Source: Nostoc calcicola FACHB-3891
GTDB lineage: Bacteria; Cyanobacteriota; Cyanobacteriia; Cyanobacteriales; Nostocaceae
Reading direction: 5' to 3'
NCBI RefSeq assembly: GCF_014697355.1
Contig: NZ_JACJRQ010000021.1
Location: forward strand, 80,198 to 144,197
DNA length: 64,000 nucleotides
Shown: positions 44,634 to 53,250 of the stretch, piece by piece
Layout of the letters: each line of letters starts with the position of its first letter
How positions within the stretch are numbered: the stretch's first letter is position 1
Made by a program: the position numbers and the translations under genes
The notes under the pieces: generated by a model
What the model saw: only the letters and a program-made list of their open reading frames with translations
What the model was told of the DNA's origin: nothing
Databases searched by the model: none

Positions 44634-45463
44634 AGTATGTTGCCCGTTTATCTGAATTGTGCTGATGTAAGTAAAAAAGGGTTTTTAATCAATAGCCAAC
44701 TGCTTAGGATAAACAATGGCTATGGCTTAAAATCCATTGCGCGATCGACACTCAACACTCACACTAAAGCTTTGCAAAACGATGCCTTTTTGTAGCTGGG
44801 TATTTGAAGAAGAATTCAGAATTCAGAATTCAGAATTCAAAATAAAATAATGGGGCATTCAAATATAGAAATGCGAGATATCGGCTCTCTATTGAAAATC
44901 CAAAACTGCTATGATGCGGTACTGTAATGCTACATTCACGACCGCGAATATCAAGTTTAGGACTTACGCAAAAATGACGTAAAAGCCTTGATTTACTGTA
45001 GGGGCAATTGATGAATTGCCCCTACATTTCGTACTGGATGCATAAGTCCTAAAGTTATTAACATCAACTAATCAGTGAACACTAGTAACTGTTTACTGAT
45101 ATGAGAATTCTCCAACTCAGCAGCCAGAATAGTTGGAAAATCAATCGTTGTATACCTGCTTGATTTTGTACAACAAATTATCAAGCTTGGGCATCCAAGC
45201 ATTATTGATTATGAATTCTGAATTCTGAATTCTGAATTCTTACACTTAATGAGCGGAGGCTACAGTTATTCACAAAATTGAAAAACAAGATCAAAAATCA
45301 TTTGTTTCAAAGACCTGATACCAATTCTCAAAAATTTTGCTACACATTATTCTTTGCGTCACTGTGTCACTGTGTCCCCGCGTCATTATCTGTAACTTAG
45401 TTAAAGTTAATTGGTTTTACTAATCTCCCTGCTGCTATTTTGGGACTCCATCAAACTCTCGTT
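44634..45463 (-). other. Long putative devBCA leader, about 830 nt
   Basis: If the promoter at 45470 is used, this stretch is the 5' leader. It holds GAATTCA repeats at 44812-44840, a MITE at 44956-45053, a TGTAGGGGC hairpin inside it, and inverted GAATTCT repeats at 45213-45240. The two heptamer arrays are complementary. No gene seen. Confidence 0.6.
44956..45053. mobile_element. 98-bp MITE with TTTAGGACTTACGCA ends
   Basis: The ends TTTAGGACTTACGCA and TGCATAAGTCCTAAA are inverted with one mismatch and the centre is a TGTAGGGGCAATT hairpin. This is a non-autonomous element of a type common in cyanobacteria. Confidence 0.85.
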
Positions 45464-45469
45464 GAATGA

Positions 45470-45511
45470 ATTCTACATTTATCAGTTACGGGAAAACGTA
45501 ACAGAACCTAC
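45470..45511 (-). promoter_or_regulatory. NtcA-activated class II promoter of devBCA (predicted)
   Basis: GTA-N8-TAC (45498-45511, read on the minus strand as GTAGGTTCTGTTAC) is followed after exactly 22 bases by TAGAAT (45470-45475), a good -10 element. This spacing is the standard for NtcA-activated promoters. A transcript start near 45463 would give a leader of about 830 nt before devB. A similar distant start is known for Anabaena devBCA. Binding is not shown by sequence alone. Confidence 0.7.
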
Positions 45512-45535
45512 AGATGGGGGAATCGGGGCATTGGG

Positions 45536-45873
45536 AGTGAGGAGTTAGGAGTTAGGAGTTAGGAGTTAGGAGTTAGGAGTTAGGAGTTAGGAGTTAGGAG
45601 TTAGGAATTTCCCCCTTTGCCCCTCTGCTCCCCTGCGTCTTTGGGCGATGGGAGATTGTTTATTTGGAAATCTCGGAGTTAGGAGTTAGAAGTTAGGAGT
45701 TAGGAATTTCCCCCTCTGCCCCTCTGCTCCTCTGCTCCCCTGCGTCTTTGGGCGATCGGAGATTTTTTATTTGGAAATCTCGGAGTTAGGAGTTAGGAGT
45801 TAGAAGTTAGGAATTTCCCCCTCTGCCCCTCTGCTCCTCTGCTCCCCTGCGTCTTTGGGCGATCGGAGATTGT
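45536..45873. repeat. GAGTTAG array and three tandem repeats of about 100-107 bp
   Basis: Eight GAGTTAG(GA) units occupy 45541-45606. Then near-identical units with TTTCCCCCTCTGCCCCTCTG, GGGCGATCGGAGATTG and TTTATTTGGAAATCTC repeat at about 45605, 45704 and 45811. The last motif is the very end of pcyA, so the gene's 3' end and stop were included in the tandem duplication. Confidence 0.9.
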
Positions 45874-46623
45874 TTATTTGGAAATCTCTTGTGGAAGGTC
45901 GAATAGAACTGTGGTCATGTAATGTTCTGCCCAAGCTGGGCCGAAGGCTTTTTCTAGTACGCGGCGGGTTTTGTCGTTTTGCTGCTGTTTAGTGCAGTAG
46001 TTGTGTTGTCCGGCGAGATTTTGTGTGACTTGTTCGAGTGAAACAGGATGTGAGGCGATCGCTTGGGTACAATGAATTTCTAAAAAGTCTCGCACACGAG
46101 AGAGAAACATTGTTTCTTCTTCTGGAGAACTAGGGCGCACAAAGATACAATAATCTGAAAAAATATTTCCCCATTCAGGTAATTCGCGCGGTTGGGAAAA
46201 GTTCAGCGCTGTTAGCTGTGTGAGTTCAGCAGTATAAGATTCTGGTAAGGTACGTTCTAAGTGTATGGGAGAAAGATCTGCGATCGCCGCGCTAATTTGA
46301 CCTCTACCCCCCACTAAATCACAACCAAACATCGGCAGGTTGTATTCTGGACGGGGAAACATGACGCAATGCAAAATATCGAGCATATTTCCGATTTTTG
46401 CTAGTTCCAAGTGCATTTTCCGGAACTGAGGCGTTTGATAGCAACGGTTTTCAATGATCAGTTTTTCCCCTTCTAGTCTACCTTCCACATACCCCAACTC
46501 AGCAGGCAAATGGTAGGGCGATAGATCCAGATGCTGATGCCAAGCTGCCTCAATGCAATCAGCTAGCTGACGAATTAGGGGATGTTGTTGCTCACGCAGC
46601 GAGGGCATAGAAGTAAATGACAT
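45874..46623 (-). CDS. pcyA: Phycocyanobilin:ferredoxin oxidoreductase
   Basis: Reduces biliverdin IX-alpha in two two-electron steps to phycocyanobilin with ferredoxin, giving the chromophore of phycobilisomes and phytochromes. The 249 residues match the family. By position, Glu73, His85 and Asp102 correspond to the catalytic Glu76/His88/Asp105 of Synechocystis (MHLELA; LHCVMFP; FGCDLVGG). The C-terminus EISK is repeated in the adjoining non-coding tandem repeat. Single gene. Confidence 0.97.
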   Translation of the reverse strand: MSFTSMPSLREQQHPLIRQLADCIEAAWHQHLDLSPYHLPAELGYVEGRLEGEKLIIENRCYQTPQFRKMHLELAKIGNMLDILHCVMFPRPEYNLPMFGCDLVGGRGQISAAIADLSPIHLERTLPESYTAELTQLTALNFSQPRELPEWGNIFSDYCIFVRPSSPEEETMFLSRVRDFLEIHCTQAIASHPVSLEQVTQNLAGQHNYCTKQQQNDKTRRVLEKAFGPAWAEHYMTTVLFDLPQEISK

Positions 46624-46823
46624 ATTCTAGTTGGGAATGCGATCTAGTAGCCAGTCTACAACCTGGCGTGCCTCACAGTTATAGCTTGCAATATTAAGCA
46701 AAGACTTGCACCAGCGAACGTAAAGTTATAAGACAGTTGCTTTTCACAAGTATTGTTTATTTTGTAGTCTAAGTTACAGAAATAATTTTAGATTAGCCCA
46801 TTGGTTAAGGCTAAAACGAAGAT

Positions 46824-47051
46824 ATGAAACTAGATTCTCATAGACCAGATTTTGCTGTCCAAGCAAGAAGGCCGAATCTGGAAGGTTTACGGCAGTTAAG
46901 AGTTTCTGGTTGGGTGAAGCTTTTGGAACTTCCCAGCCCTTTTAGTTTTGACGAAGCGCTTTTATTGTGTCCAGTTTCAAAAGATGAATGGCTGGCTTGG
47001 ATTCCAGATTATGGAGAGGTAATACTGAATATCAGGCAATTTAGTTATTAG
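46824..47051 (+). CDS. Hypothetical protein (75 aa)
   Basis: A 75-residue soluble protein (LRQLRVSGWVKLLELPSPFS; VSKDEWLAWIPDYGEVILNI). No motif or membrane segment is seen. It looks like a genuine small gene by composition and start context, but the ribosome-binding site is weak. I do not recognise the family. It is convergent with maf. Confidence 0.65.
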   Translation: MKLDSHRPDFAVQARRPNLEGLRQLRVSGWVKLLELPSPFSFDEALLLCPVSKDEWLAWIPDYGEVILNIRQFSY

Positions 47052-47114
47052 TTATTAGTTATTAGTCATTAGTCATTGGCTTTATACAAAGGACAAAGGA
47101 CAAATCACAAATGA

Positions 47115-47708
47115 CTATTGCCAAAAATCCGTAACGTCGTATCCCAATTCTGCTAACATCTGCCGCAGCAGAGGTAAACTCAGACCAATGACATTACTGT
47201 GACAGCCTTCGATTTTTTCTACGAATAAGCTACCAAAACCCTCAAGGGCAAAGGCACCGGCACACTTGAGGGGTTCACCTGTGGCAACATAGGCTTTAAT
47301 TGCTTTGTCGCTCATAGAAGCAAAGTAAACTCTTGTAACTTGAGATTTGACTAAAGTGCGATTTTGTTCAAGGTCTATCAAGGCGTGACCTGTGTATAAG
47401 TCGCCAAAGCTACCTTGCATTATCTGCCAACGGGCGATCGCTTCACTAGCGTCTACTGGTTTGCCATGAATCTCACTATTGACAGACAAAACCGAATCAC
47501 AACCCATAATCAAACCTGATTCAAACTGCGGGGCTACAGTTTGGGCTTTGTACTGGGCAAGAGTTTTGACCAATTGTTCAGGTTCACTTAATTGAATTTG
47601 CGACTCATCAAAGTCACTAGGTCGAACTATCGGTTCAATACCAACAGTTTGCAGCAAGCGCCGCCGCGCTGGGGAAGCTGAGGCCAGTACGAAAGGTGGA
47701 ATGCCCAT
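47115..47708 (-). CDS. maf: Maf-like nucleotide pyrophosphatase
   Basis: A 197-residue Maf protein, a house-cleaning nucleotide pyrophosphatase that removes modified dTTP/UTP-type nucleotides and has been linked to septum inhibition. Motifs: LASASPARRRLLQTVGIE at the N-end, GCDSVLSVNSEIHGKP, and the C-terminal GCHSNVIGLSLPLL. The start ATG is at 47708. It is preceded by purine-rich GAGATGAGG repeats. Confidence 0.93.
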   Translation of the reverse strand: MGIPPFVLASASPARRRLLQTVGIEPIVRPSDFDESQIQLSEPEQLVKTLAQYKAQTVAPQFESGLIMGCDSVLSVNSEIHGKPVDASEAIARWQIMQGSFGDLYTGHALIDLEQNRTLVKSQVTRVYFASMSDKAIKAYVATGEPLKCAGAFALEGFGSLFVEKIEGCHSNVIGLSLPLLRQMLAELGYDVTDFWQ

Positions 47709-47843
47709 AAAAGAAGGAGATGAGGGAGATGGGGGGGATGAGGGAGATGAGGGAGATGAGGAGGCAGGGGAGGCAGGGGGAGAATAACTTTTAACTCTTA
47801 ACTCCTAACTCCTAACTCCTAACTCCTAATTCCCCACTCCCAA
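47709..47843. repeat. GAGATGAGG repeats and CTAACTC heptamers
   Basis: GAGATGAGG and GGCAGGGGAG units run over 47713-47784, and CTCCTAACTCCTAACTCC units follow to 47830. They fill the gap between the PsbP-like gene and maf, both on the minus strand. Confidence 0.8.
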
Positions 47844-48389
47844 TTAATAAACAGAAAAAGAATTTACAACTTCATCAATTGTTTGTTTAACTTTTGGCCA
47901 GCGTTTTTCAGAAATTGAGGCGTTGAAGGTAAAAAGCTTACCACGGCTAACAGCAACGCTAGCGATGTTGTGTCGTTGCTGTTGATTGGGGAGTTTAACT
48001 TCATACTCCAAAAGGTAGTACGTTTTACCGTCTACTTCTTGCTGTGCAGCATTAATTAATTCAGCTGAACGACCAGAATTAGCAGGTGCTAGAGCTGCTT
48101 TTCCCAGTTTGTATCCTACTTCTGTTGGAGTTCCCAATTCTGCCAAGGTTTTATTTTCTGGAACCGGGCTAATCACTACAGAAACATTTTCGGTTACCTC
48201 GATTAAATCGTGAAAAACCACATCCGGGCCGTTGGCAACTTTAACTTGCAGCCAGCCATTAGGATACAAAAACTGATAGCCATCATTGGTGTCTACAAAG
48301 CTTTTCAGTCCAGCGGCAACTGCTACACCAGAATTACTCAGGCTGAAGCTCAACACCAAGAGTAAAATTAATACAATTCGTTTCCACAT
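47844..48389 (-). CDS. PsbP-like photosystem II lumen protein
   Basis: A 181-residue protein with a signal peptide (IVLILLLVLSFSLSNSGVAV, cleavage near AVAAG) and the PsbP fold (FVDTNDGYQFLYPNGWLQV; VVFHDLIEVTENVSVVISP; KTYYLLEYEV). In cyanobacteria such proteins (CyanoP) sit at the lumen side and aid photosystem II assembly. There is no lipobox Cys visible after the signal, so membrane anchoring is not clear. Upstream of maf on the same strand. Confidence 0.88.
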   Translation of the reverse strand: MWKRIVLILLLVLSFSLSNSGVAVAAGLKSFVDTNDGYQFLYPNGWLQVKVANGPDVVFHDLIEVTENVSVVISPVPENKTLAELGTPTEVGYKLGKAALAPANSGRSAELINAAQQEVDGKTYYLLEYEVKLPNQQQRHNIASVAVSRGKLFTFNASISEKRWPKVKQTIDEVVNSFSVY

Positions 48390-48894
48390 TTATACAGATT
48401 CCTTTGGGCTGGAGGCAATACAAGACTTGCATCATTTCTCGTTTTTATTTTCCCACCAAGCGGCACGCTTCGGGTAAAGCATAAGATGGGTAGGGCTAAT
48501 GAAGAACACAAAAAACCCCGACTTGATAGCCGAGGTAAATGGGAGAAGTCCAAATGTCGATGAGATATACCGATACCGAAGTCTATTTTTTAGCTAACAT
48601 TCAAGGCAACCAAAACTAGAAAGGTGATATACAAAGTGCAACCTTAGCTAGGTGGCTTGCTTTGCTGCTTTGTTAACCTATGTAAACAAATATAACAAAT
48701 ATTATTACAGTTAGTCAACTAAACTTGACAAAAAAAGGTTAATAGTTTTTATAAGAGCTACTTATTAGGGCGGTGTCTATGAAAAAATTTTCAGCGTCAT
48801 CCATGAAAAAGCAACTAGGGACTGGGGACTAGTATTTTTACATCGCAAAAGTCTTTACAATTCCCTTGTTAACTCAAAAAGTATTTCTCAACAT
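48390..48894. promoter_or_regulatory. Divergent region between PsbP-like gene and dapB
   Basis: About 500 bp. It has an ACCCCGACTTGATAGCC partial hairpin near 48515 and an AT-rich stretch (48670-48740). Both promoters should be here; no operator was recognised. Confidence 0.4.
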
Positions 48895-49731
48895 ATGACG
48901 AATCAAGCTCCTATCCCGGTTATTGTCAACGGTGCCGCTGGTAAAATGGGTCGTGAAGTAGTTAAGGCGGTGGCGCAAGCACCCGATTTGAACTTAGTGG
49001 GTGCAATTGACAGCAGTCCGGAACATCAAGATAAAGATGCTGGAGAATTGGCGGGTTTAAGCGAACCTTTGGAAGTGCCGATTACTAATCAATTAGAACC
49101 GATGTTGGGTTATGTGGCTGGGGAGAGACAAGGGCCGCCGGGGGTGATTGTAGACTTTACCCATCCGAATTCAGTTTATGACAATATTCGTAGTGCGATC
49201 GCCTATGGTATTCGTCCTGTAGTCGGCACCACTGGATTAAGTCCAGAACAAATTCAAGATTTAGCTGACTTTGCCGAGAAAGCTAGCACTGGTTGTCTAA
49301 TTATTCCTAACTTTTCCATTGGTATGGTGCTGCTGCAACAAGCCGCAGTCGCCGCCTCTCAATATTTTGACCATGTAGAAATTATCGAACTGCATCACAA
49401 CCAAAAAGCTGATGCTCCCAGCGGTACTGCCATTCAAACGGCGCAGTTATTAGGAGAATTAGGTAAAACTTATAACCCGCCCTTAGTGGAAGAAACTGAG
49501 AAATTACCAGGAGCCAGGGGCAGCCAAGCAGAGGAAGGCATTAGAATTCATAGTGTACGCTTGCCGGGATTGGTTGCCCATCAGGAAGTTATTTTTGGCG
49601 CACCGGGACAGATTTATACTTTACGACATGATACGAGCGATCGCGCTTGCTATATGCCAGGAGTCCTATTAGCCATTCGCAAAGTCTTAGCGCTAAAGTC
49701 GTTAGTATATGGATTAGAAAAAATACTTTAA
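48895..49731 (+). CDS. dapB: 4-hydroxy-tetrahydrodipicolinate reductase
   Basis: Reduces hydroxytetrahydrodipicolinate in the lysine/meso-diaminopimelate pathway. The 278 residues carry the NAD(P) loop VNGAAGKMGREVV, the VDFTHPNSVYDNI segment, the GTTGLSPEQI loop and the catalytic ELHHNQKADAPSGTA. Length fits the family. The product feeds cell-wall cross-bridge synthesis. It is a single gene with no ribosome-binding site of note. Confidence 0.96.
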   Translation: MTNQAPIPVIVNGAAGKMGREVVKAVAQAPDLNLVGAIDSSPEHQDKDAGELAGLSEPLEVPITNQLEPMLGYVAGERQGPPGVIVDFTHPNSVYDNIRSAIAYGIRPVVGTTGLSPEQIQDLADFAEKASTGCLIIPNFSIGMVLLQQAAVAASQYFDHVEIIELHHNQKADAPSGTAIQTAQLLGELGKTYNPPLVEETEKLPGARGSQAEEGIRIHSVRLPGLVAHQEVIFGAPGQIYTLRHDTSDRACYMPGVLLAIRKVLALKSLVYGLEKIL

Positions 49732-49832
49732 AAGAGAATTCAGAATTCAGGAGTCAGAAGTCAGAAGTTCAATTTCTTTTTCTGATGACTGACGCCTTTA
49801 TTCTTTTTTGTTAAACTTACTACTCAGCATTC

Positions 49833-50522
49833 ATGTTAGTACCACTGACTCGCCAGAAATTTGAACAAATTGTCCCCTTAATTGCCACTGGTCTTCAGTA
49901 CAAGTACTACTGGGGAAAGTTTGCAAATTTTTTGCAACGCCTGTTAATTTCTGTAGTTTCGTTAGTTGTAATTCTGCTTGTGAAAGCCTTGTTCAGGCTG
50001 GAGTTTGGTCCAATAATATTTGTGCTGGGGGTAATTAGCGCTTTTTTTTGGCTGTGGTATCCAGTGTTTCAAGCAAGTATGCGGAATATACAATGCCGCC
50101 GTTACAAATACAGCGGCTTTTTTCGTGGTCGAATTCTGGATTGGTGGATTACAGACCAGTTAGTTGGGAAGCAGGAAACCGTCAATAGCAAAGGTGAATT
50201 GGTAATTGTAGAAAACCGAGAAAAACGGATTAATTTAGAGGTGGGTGACGACACAGGATTTAGTATTGAATTTGACGCGCCGCTACGTCCTAGCCACAAA
50301 GCGATCGCTCGTGGTCAAATAGCAGAAACGGTAGTGATGTCAAATCGCCCGGATTTAAGCAGCATTGAAGAATTCACTGATGTATACATTCCCAGCCGCG
50401 AAATGTGGATTAGCGATTATCCTTATCTGCGGCGCGATTTTTTTAACGAAGTCGGCCGTCGCTTGCGTGAAGATCGAGAGGAAAGAAGGCCTCGTCGGCG
50501 CCGGCGTAGAGTAGAGGAGTAA
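49833..50522 (+). CDS. Conserved membrane protein with Arg-rich tail
   Basis: A 229-residue protein. Two hydrophobic stretches (about 37-52 LLISVVSLVVILLVKA and 57-74 FGPIIFVLGVISAFFWLW) form a hairpin in the membrane, followed by a soluble beta-rich domain and a C-terminal Arg/Glu tail (REERRPRRRRRRVEE). It resembles cyanobacterial proteins sometimes labelled phosphate permease, for which I see no support. Function unknown. Confidence 0.75.
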   Translation: MLVPLTRQKFEQIVPLIATGLQYKYYWGKFANFLQRLLISVVSLVVILLVKALFRLEFGPIIFVLGVISAFFWLWYPVFQASMRNIQCRRYKYSGFFRGRILDWWITDQLVGKQETVNSKGELVIVENREKRINLEVGDDTGFSIEFDAPLRPSHKAIARGQIAETVVMSNRPDLSSIEEFTDVYIPSREMWISDYPYLRRDFFNEVGRRLREDREERRPRRRRRRVEE

Positions 50523-50866
50523 TTGAGAATGAATCAGAGTCCCAATACTGCTCGCTTTGTGCATTTTCAACTCGGAATTTGGTTTTGGGAAAAGGTTAAA
50601 GGGTAAAGGTTAAAGGTTTTTTCTTTCCCCTTTCCCCCGCCCCTTATCCCCAGAGGGGACCCCACCTTCCCCTTTTCCCCAAAACCCGACAAGTATTGAT
50701 TAGAGTCCGACTGGCTCCTGAATAAACCATGAAGCACCGCACCAAATTATAAATTTGGTGTGGTTAGTGGCGAGTTCCAATTTACCCACAAGCAGTGATT
50801 CTGTTTCTGGATTCTGAATTGGAGAATTTTTCTTCAATCTCTGCAAGCAAAAGTCAAAAACTTTCA

Positions 50867-52285
50867 CTAACGCGAACATCCAACCTTGATGAGTTTTCCT
50901 TTGAGAGTATAAGTCACTGGTTGACAAACAAAACTTACCGACTCAATTTTTATGGAATTCGGTAGATCTCGACTTTGTTTATAGAGCCGTGATTTCCAAT
51001 CACCAGCTATTTTTGTCAAAGTGGGATGTTCCTTGATAAATTCTGCATCTGCAACAATATCATGAGGCCCTTTAACACTTACAGAGGAAGTATTTAAGTA
51101 AATATTGTAATCATAAATAACATTTTTATTTTTAGTGTTGCTGTTAACATTCTTGCCAGGAAAAGCATAAAGAATGTTATTTAAAATTTTGACATCAGAT
51201 GACGTATGAGCAAATATTTGTCCACCTTTAAGTTCTGGACTCTGATTATTTAAAAAAGCCGTGTTATTTAAAATATCAACATGATCGCTATAAAATGCAT
51301 GAATACCTGAACCACCATTGTGAAATGTCAGATTGTTTTTAACTAAAGTACGTCCTTTATATGGACTTAATTCTGGGATGTCCTGATTATGTGTACTATC
51401 GATAATAATGCCATTTCCGTCCATGATAGTTCCAGTCTTAATCCAAGGAATATACTGTCGATTGTTATAGGTCTTGTTGTTCGTTACGAACATTTTATAT
51501 CCCCGGTAATTATCAAAGTTCCAATTAGTCAACATGGAAATACCGCTGCAACCATAGACGCTATACCAGGCATTATCGAACACTACGTTATTATCCACTG
51601 TCACATAGTCTGATTGAATAGCTGAGATGCCTGCTCCTCCACACCCATGTACCTTGTTATTGACAATACGTATATGGTGAGTATGACCATTTACTCGTCC
51701 ATCTACGTTGATGCAATTTCCATTCGTTAATGGGTTTAGTTTGTTATTTTTTTCACTTATTGCATAGTCAAGGGTTACATTAGCATTGTTCCCCATTACT
51801 TCAAGACCGTTGATCTCGATATATGAAGCTTTATCTGAAATCAAAATACCGTTCCATGTATTGTGTTGAATTTTTGGGAAATGTCCGGGATATGCTTTAA
51901 ATTTAATCCATGCATTTGCAGTTCCAGAACGTTTAATACTTACTACAGACCCGGCTTTGGGTGCGTTTTTGTATACTCCGTTCATAATCAAAACTGTGTC
52001 GCCAGGGTTAGTCAGATTGGCTGCCTTTTGAATTGTTCTAAAGGCAGATGAAGTAGAAAGTCCATTATTTTTGTCATTCCCAGTACCACTAACATAGTAT
52101 GTTTTTGCAGTCGGCTTAGACTTAGTACTGATTAATTGGCGACTGGGTGCTATTGTTTCCTGTTGAGTAGATACCTGACGAACATTTTTAACTACAGATA
52201 CTTTTATGTTGTCTCCCTCAAGCAAAAGACTTAAAACTACGGGGATGGCAATATATGCGCTTAGACTAAAACCTTCAATTACCAC
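50867..52285 (-). CDS. Right-handed parallel beta-helix secreted protein
   Basis: A 472-residue protein with an N-terminal hydrophobic segment (about 5-22) and a linker. From about residue 63 it has a DUF1565/pectate-lyase-like helix: YYVSGTGNDKNNGLSTSSAF, RTIQKAANLTNPGDTVLIMN, ILISDKASYIEINGLEVMGN, then repeats with NNxx stacks (VNNKVHGCGGAGISAIQ). It resembles polysaccharide lyases or epimerases by fold, but no catalytic set can be assigned. Likely acts on extracellular polysaccharide. The tail has a GCSR-type end with a Cys. Confidence 0.85.
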   Translation of the reverse strand: MVIEGFSLSAYIAIPVVLSLLLEGDNIKVSVVKNVRQVSTQQETIAPSRQLISTKSKPTAKTYYVSGTGNDKNNGLSTSSAFRTIQKAANLTNPGDTVLIMNGVYKNAPKAGSVVSIKRSGTANAWIKFKAYPGHFPKIQHNTWNGILISDKASYIEINGLEVMGNNANVTLDYAISEKNNKLNPLTNGNCINVDGRVNGHTHHIRIVNNKVHGCGGAGISAIQSDYVTVDNNVVFDNAWYSVYGCSGISMLTNWNFDNYRGYKMFVTNNKTYNNRQYIPWIKTGTIMDGNGIIIDSTHNQDIPELSPYKGRTLVKNNLTFHNGGSGIHAFYSDHVDILNNTAFLNNQSPELKGGQIFAHTSSDVKILNNILYAFPGKNVNSNTKNKNVIYDYNIYLNTSSVSVKGPHDIVADAEFIKEHPTLTKIAGDWKSRLYKQSRDLPNSIKIESVSFVCQPVTYTLKGKLIKVGCSR

Positions 52286-52385
52286 AATAGTAGGCTCCTT
52301 ACTCGACGCTATTCAATAAAAATATCAGGATATTCACTAATTATGAATACTCTTTTGGATACAGAATAGCACAGAGCGAACTTTC

Positions 52386-53015
52386 CTAGCTTCCTCTATT
52401 GCCATCTTGCCCATAGGCTTGCCAAGCCAAATCGACCAATCCATCAACAATCGCAGCTGCTACAACTGCATTACCTTTGCGACTTTCTATTGTAATGTGA
52501 GGAACTAGAGAGTCTTGTAAACGCGCTTTAGCTCGATCGAGATTTACAAATCCCACTGGAGTCGCAATTATTAAAGCGGGTCTGATTTCCTCAGTTTCAA
52601 TTAAATCGACCAATGCTGTTAATGCTGTTTGCGCTTGACCAACCACAAAAATACCCTCTGGATAACGCTTTGCGAGGGTTTCTATTCCCCATGCAGCCCG
52701 CGTTTTTTCTTTTTGGGGGCGTGTTAAAGCTTCCATGCTGCAATACACTGGATTGGCAAAAGTATTTTGAATGTCGTAGGCAATACCTACTTGTACCATC
52801 GGTACATCTACCACAATCGTGCTACGGGCAGCTAATGCTGCTGCTCCAGCTTGCAAGGCACGCTCAGAGAAGGAAATCAAAGACTTATACTCAAAGTCAG
52901 CCGTGGCGTAGATTACCCGACGCACAATCTCGTACTCTGCGGGTGAAAAGACATGATCGCCAATTTCACTATCAATGATTGCTAAACTTTGAGCATCAGT
53001 TACGTGCCATTCCAT
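52386..53015 (-). CDS. cobH: Precorrin-8X methylmutase family protein
   Basis: The family shifts a methyl group of precorrin-8X to form hydrogenobyrinic acid in cobalamin synthesis. 209 residues from the ATG at 53015 (MEWHVTDAQSL); a TTG 6 codons upstream is ignored. The family block ATADFEYKSLISFSERALQ is followed by AGAAALAARSTIVVDVPMVQ. Where the family usually has RVIHxT(G/A)D, this protein reads RRVIYATADFEY, so the catalytic His is replaced by Tyr. Cyanobacterial relatives may share this. Function should be taken with care. Confidence 0.88.
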   Translation of the reverse strand: MEWHVTDAQSLAIIDSEIGDHVFSPAEYEIVRRVIYATADFEYKSLISFSERALQAGAAALAARSTIVVDVPMVQVGIAYDIQNTFANPVYCSMEALTRPQKEKTRAAWGIETLAKRYPEGIFVVGQAQTALTALVDLIETEEIRPALIIATPVGFVNLDRAKARLQDSLVPHITIESRKGNAVVAAAIVDGLVDLAWQAYGQDGNRGS

Positions 53016-53066
53016 TTTTGTTGAGCTTCTCAAATATCAGCTCTCAGCTTATCAGTTTAAGAGAGC

Positions 53067-53249
53067 TAGGAGTTAGAAGTTAGGAGTTAGGAGTTAGGAG
53101 TTTGGAGTGAGGAGTGAGGAGTTTGGAGTTTGGAGTTTGGAGTTAGAACTTACCACTCATAACTCATAACTCACCACTCATAACTCACCACCCATAATTC
53201 CTCACTCATAACTCCTCACTCCTAACTCCTCACTCCTAACTCCTCACTC
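53067..53249. repeat. Large inverted array of GAGTTAGGA/CTAACTC heptamers
   Basis: The left half is built of AGTTAGGAG and AGTTTGGAG units and the right half of the complementary CTCATAACTC and CTCCTAACTC units. The two halves can form a long imperfect hairpin between cobH and the TPM gene. Confidence 0.9.
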
Positions 53250-53250
53250 T

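Noticed and set aside
44919..44933. GTA...TAC site near devB
   Set aside because: Spacing between GTA and TAC is 9, not 8, and no -10 element is placed correctly; the site at 45498 is better in every respect.
46824..47051. 75-residue gene as a regulator of pcyA or maf
   Set aside because: No DNA-binding motif; its position between the two genes alone does not support such a role.
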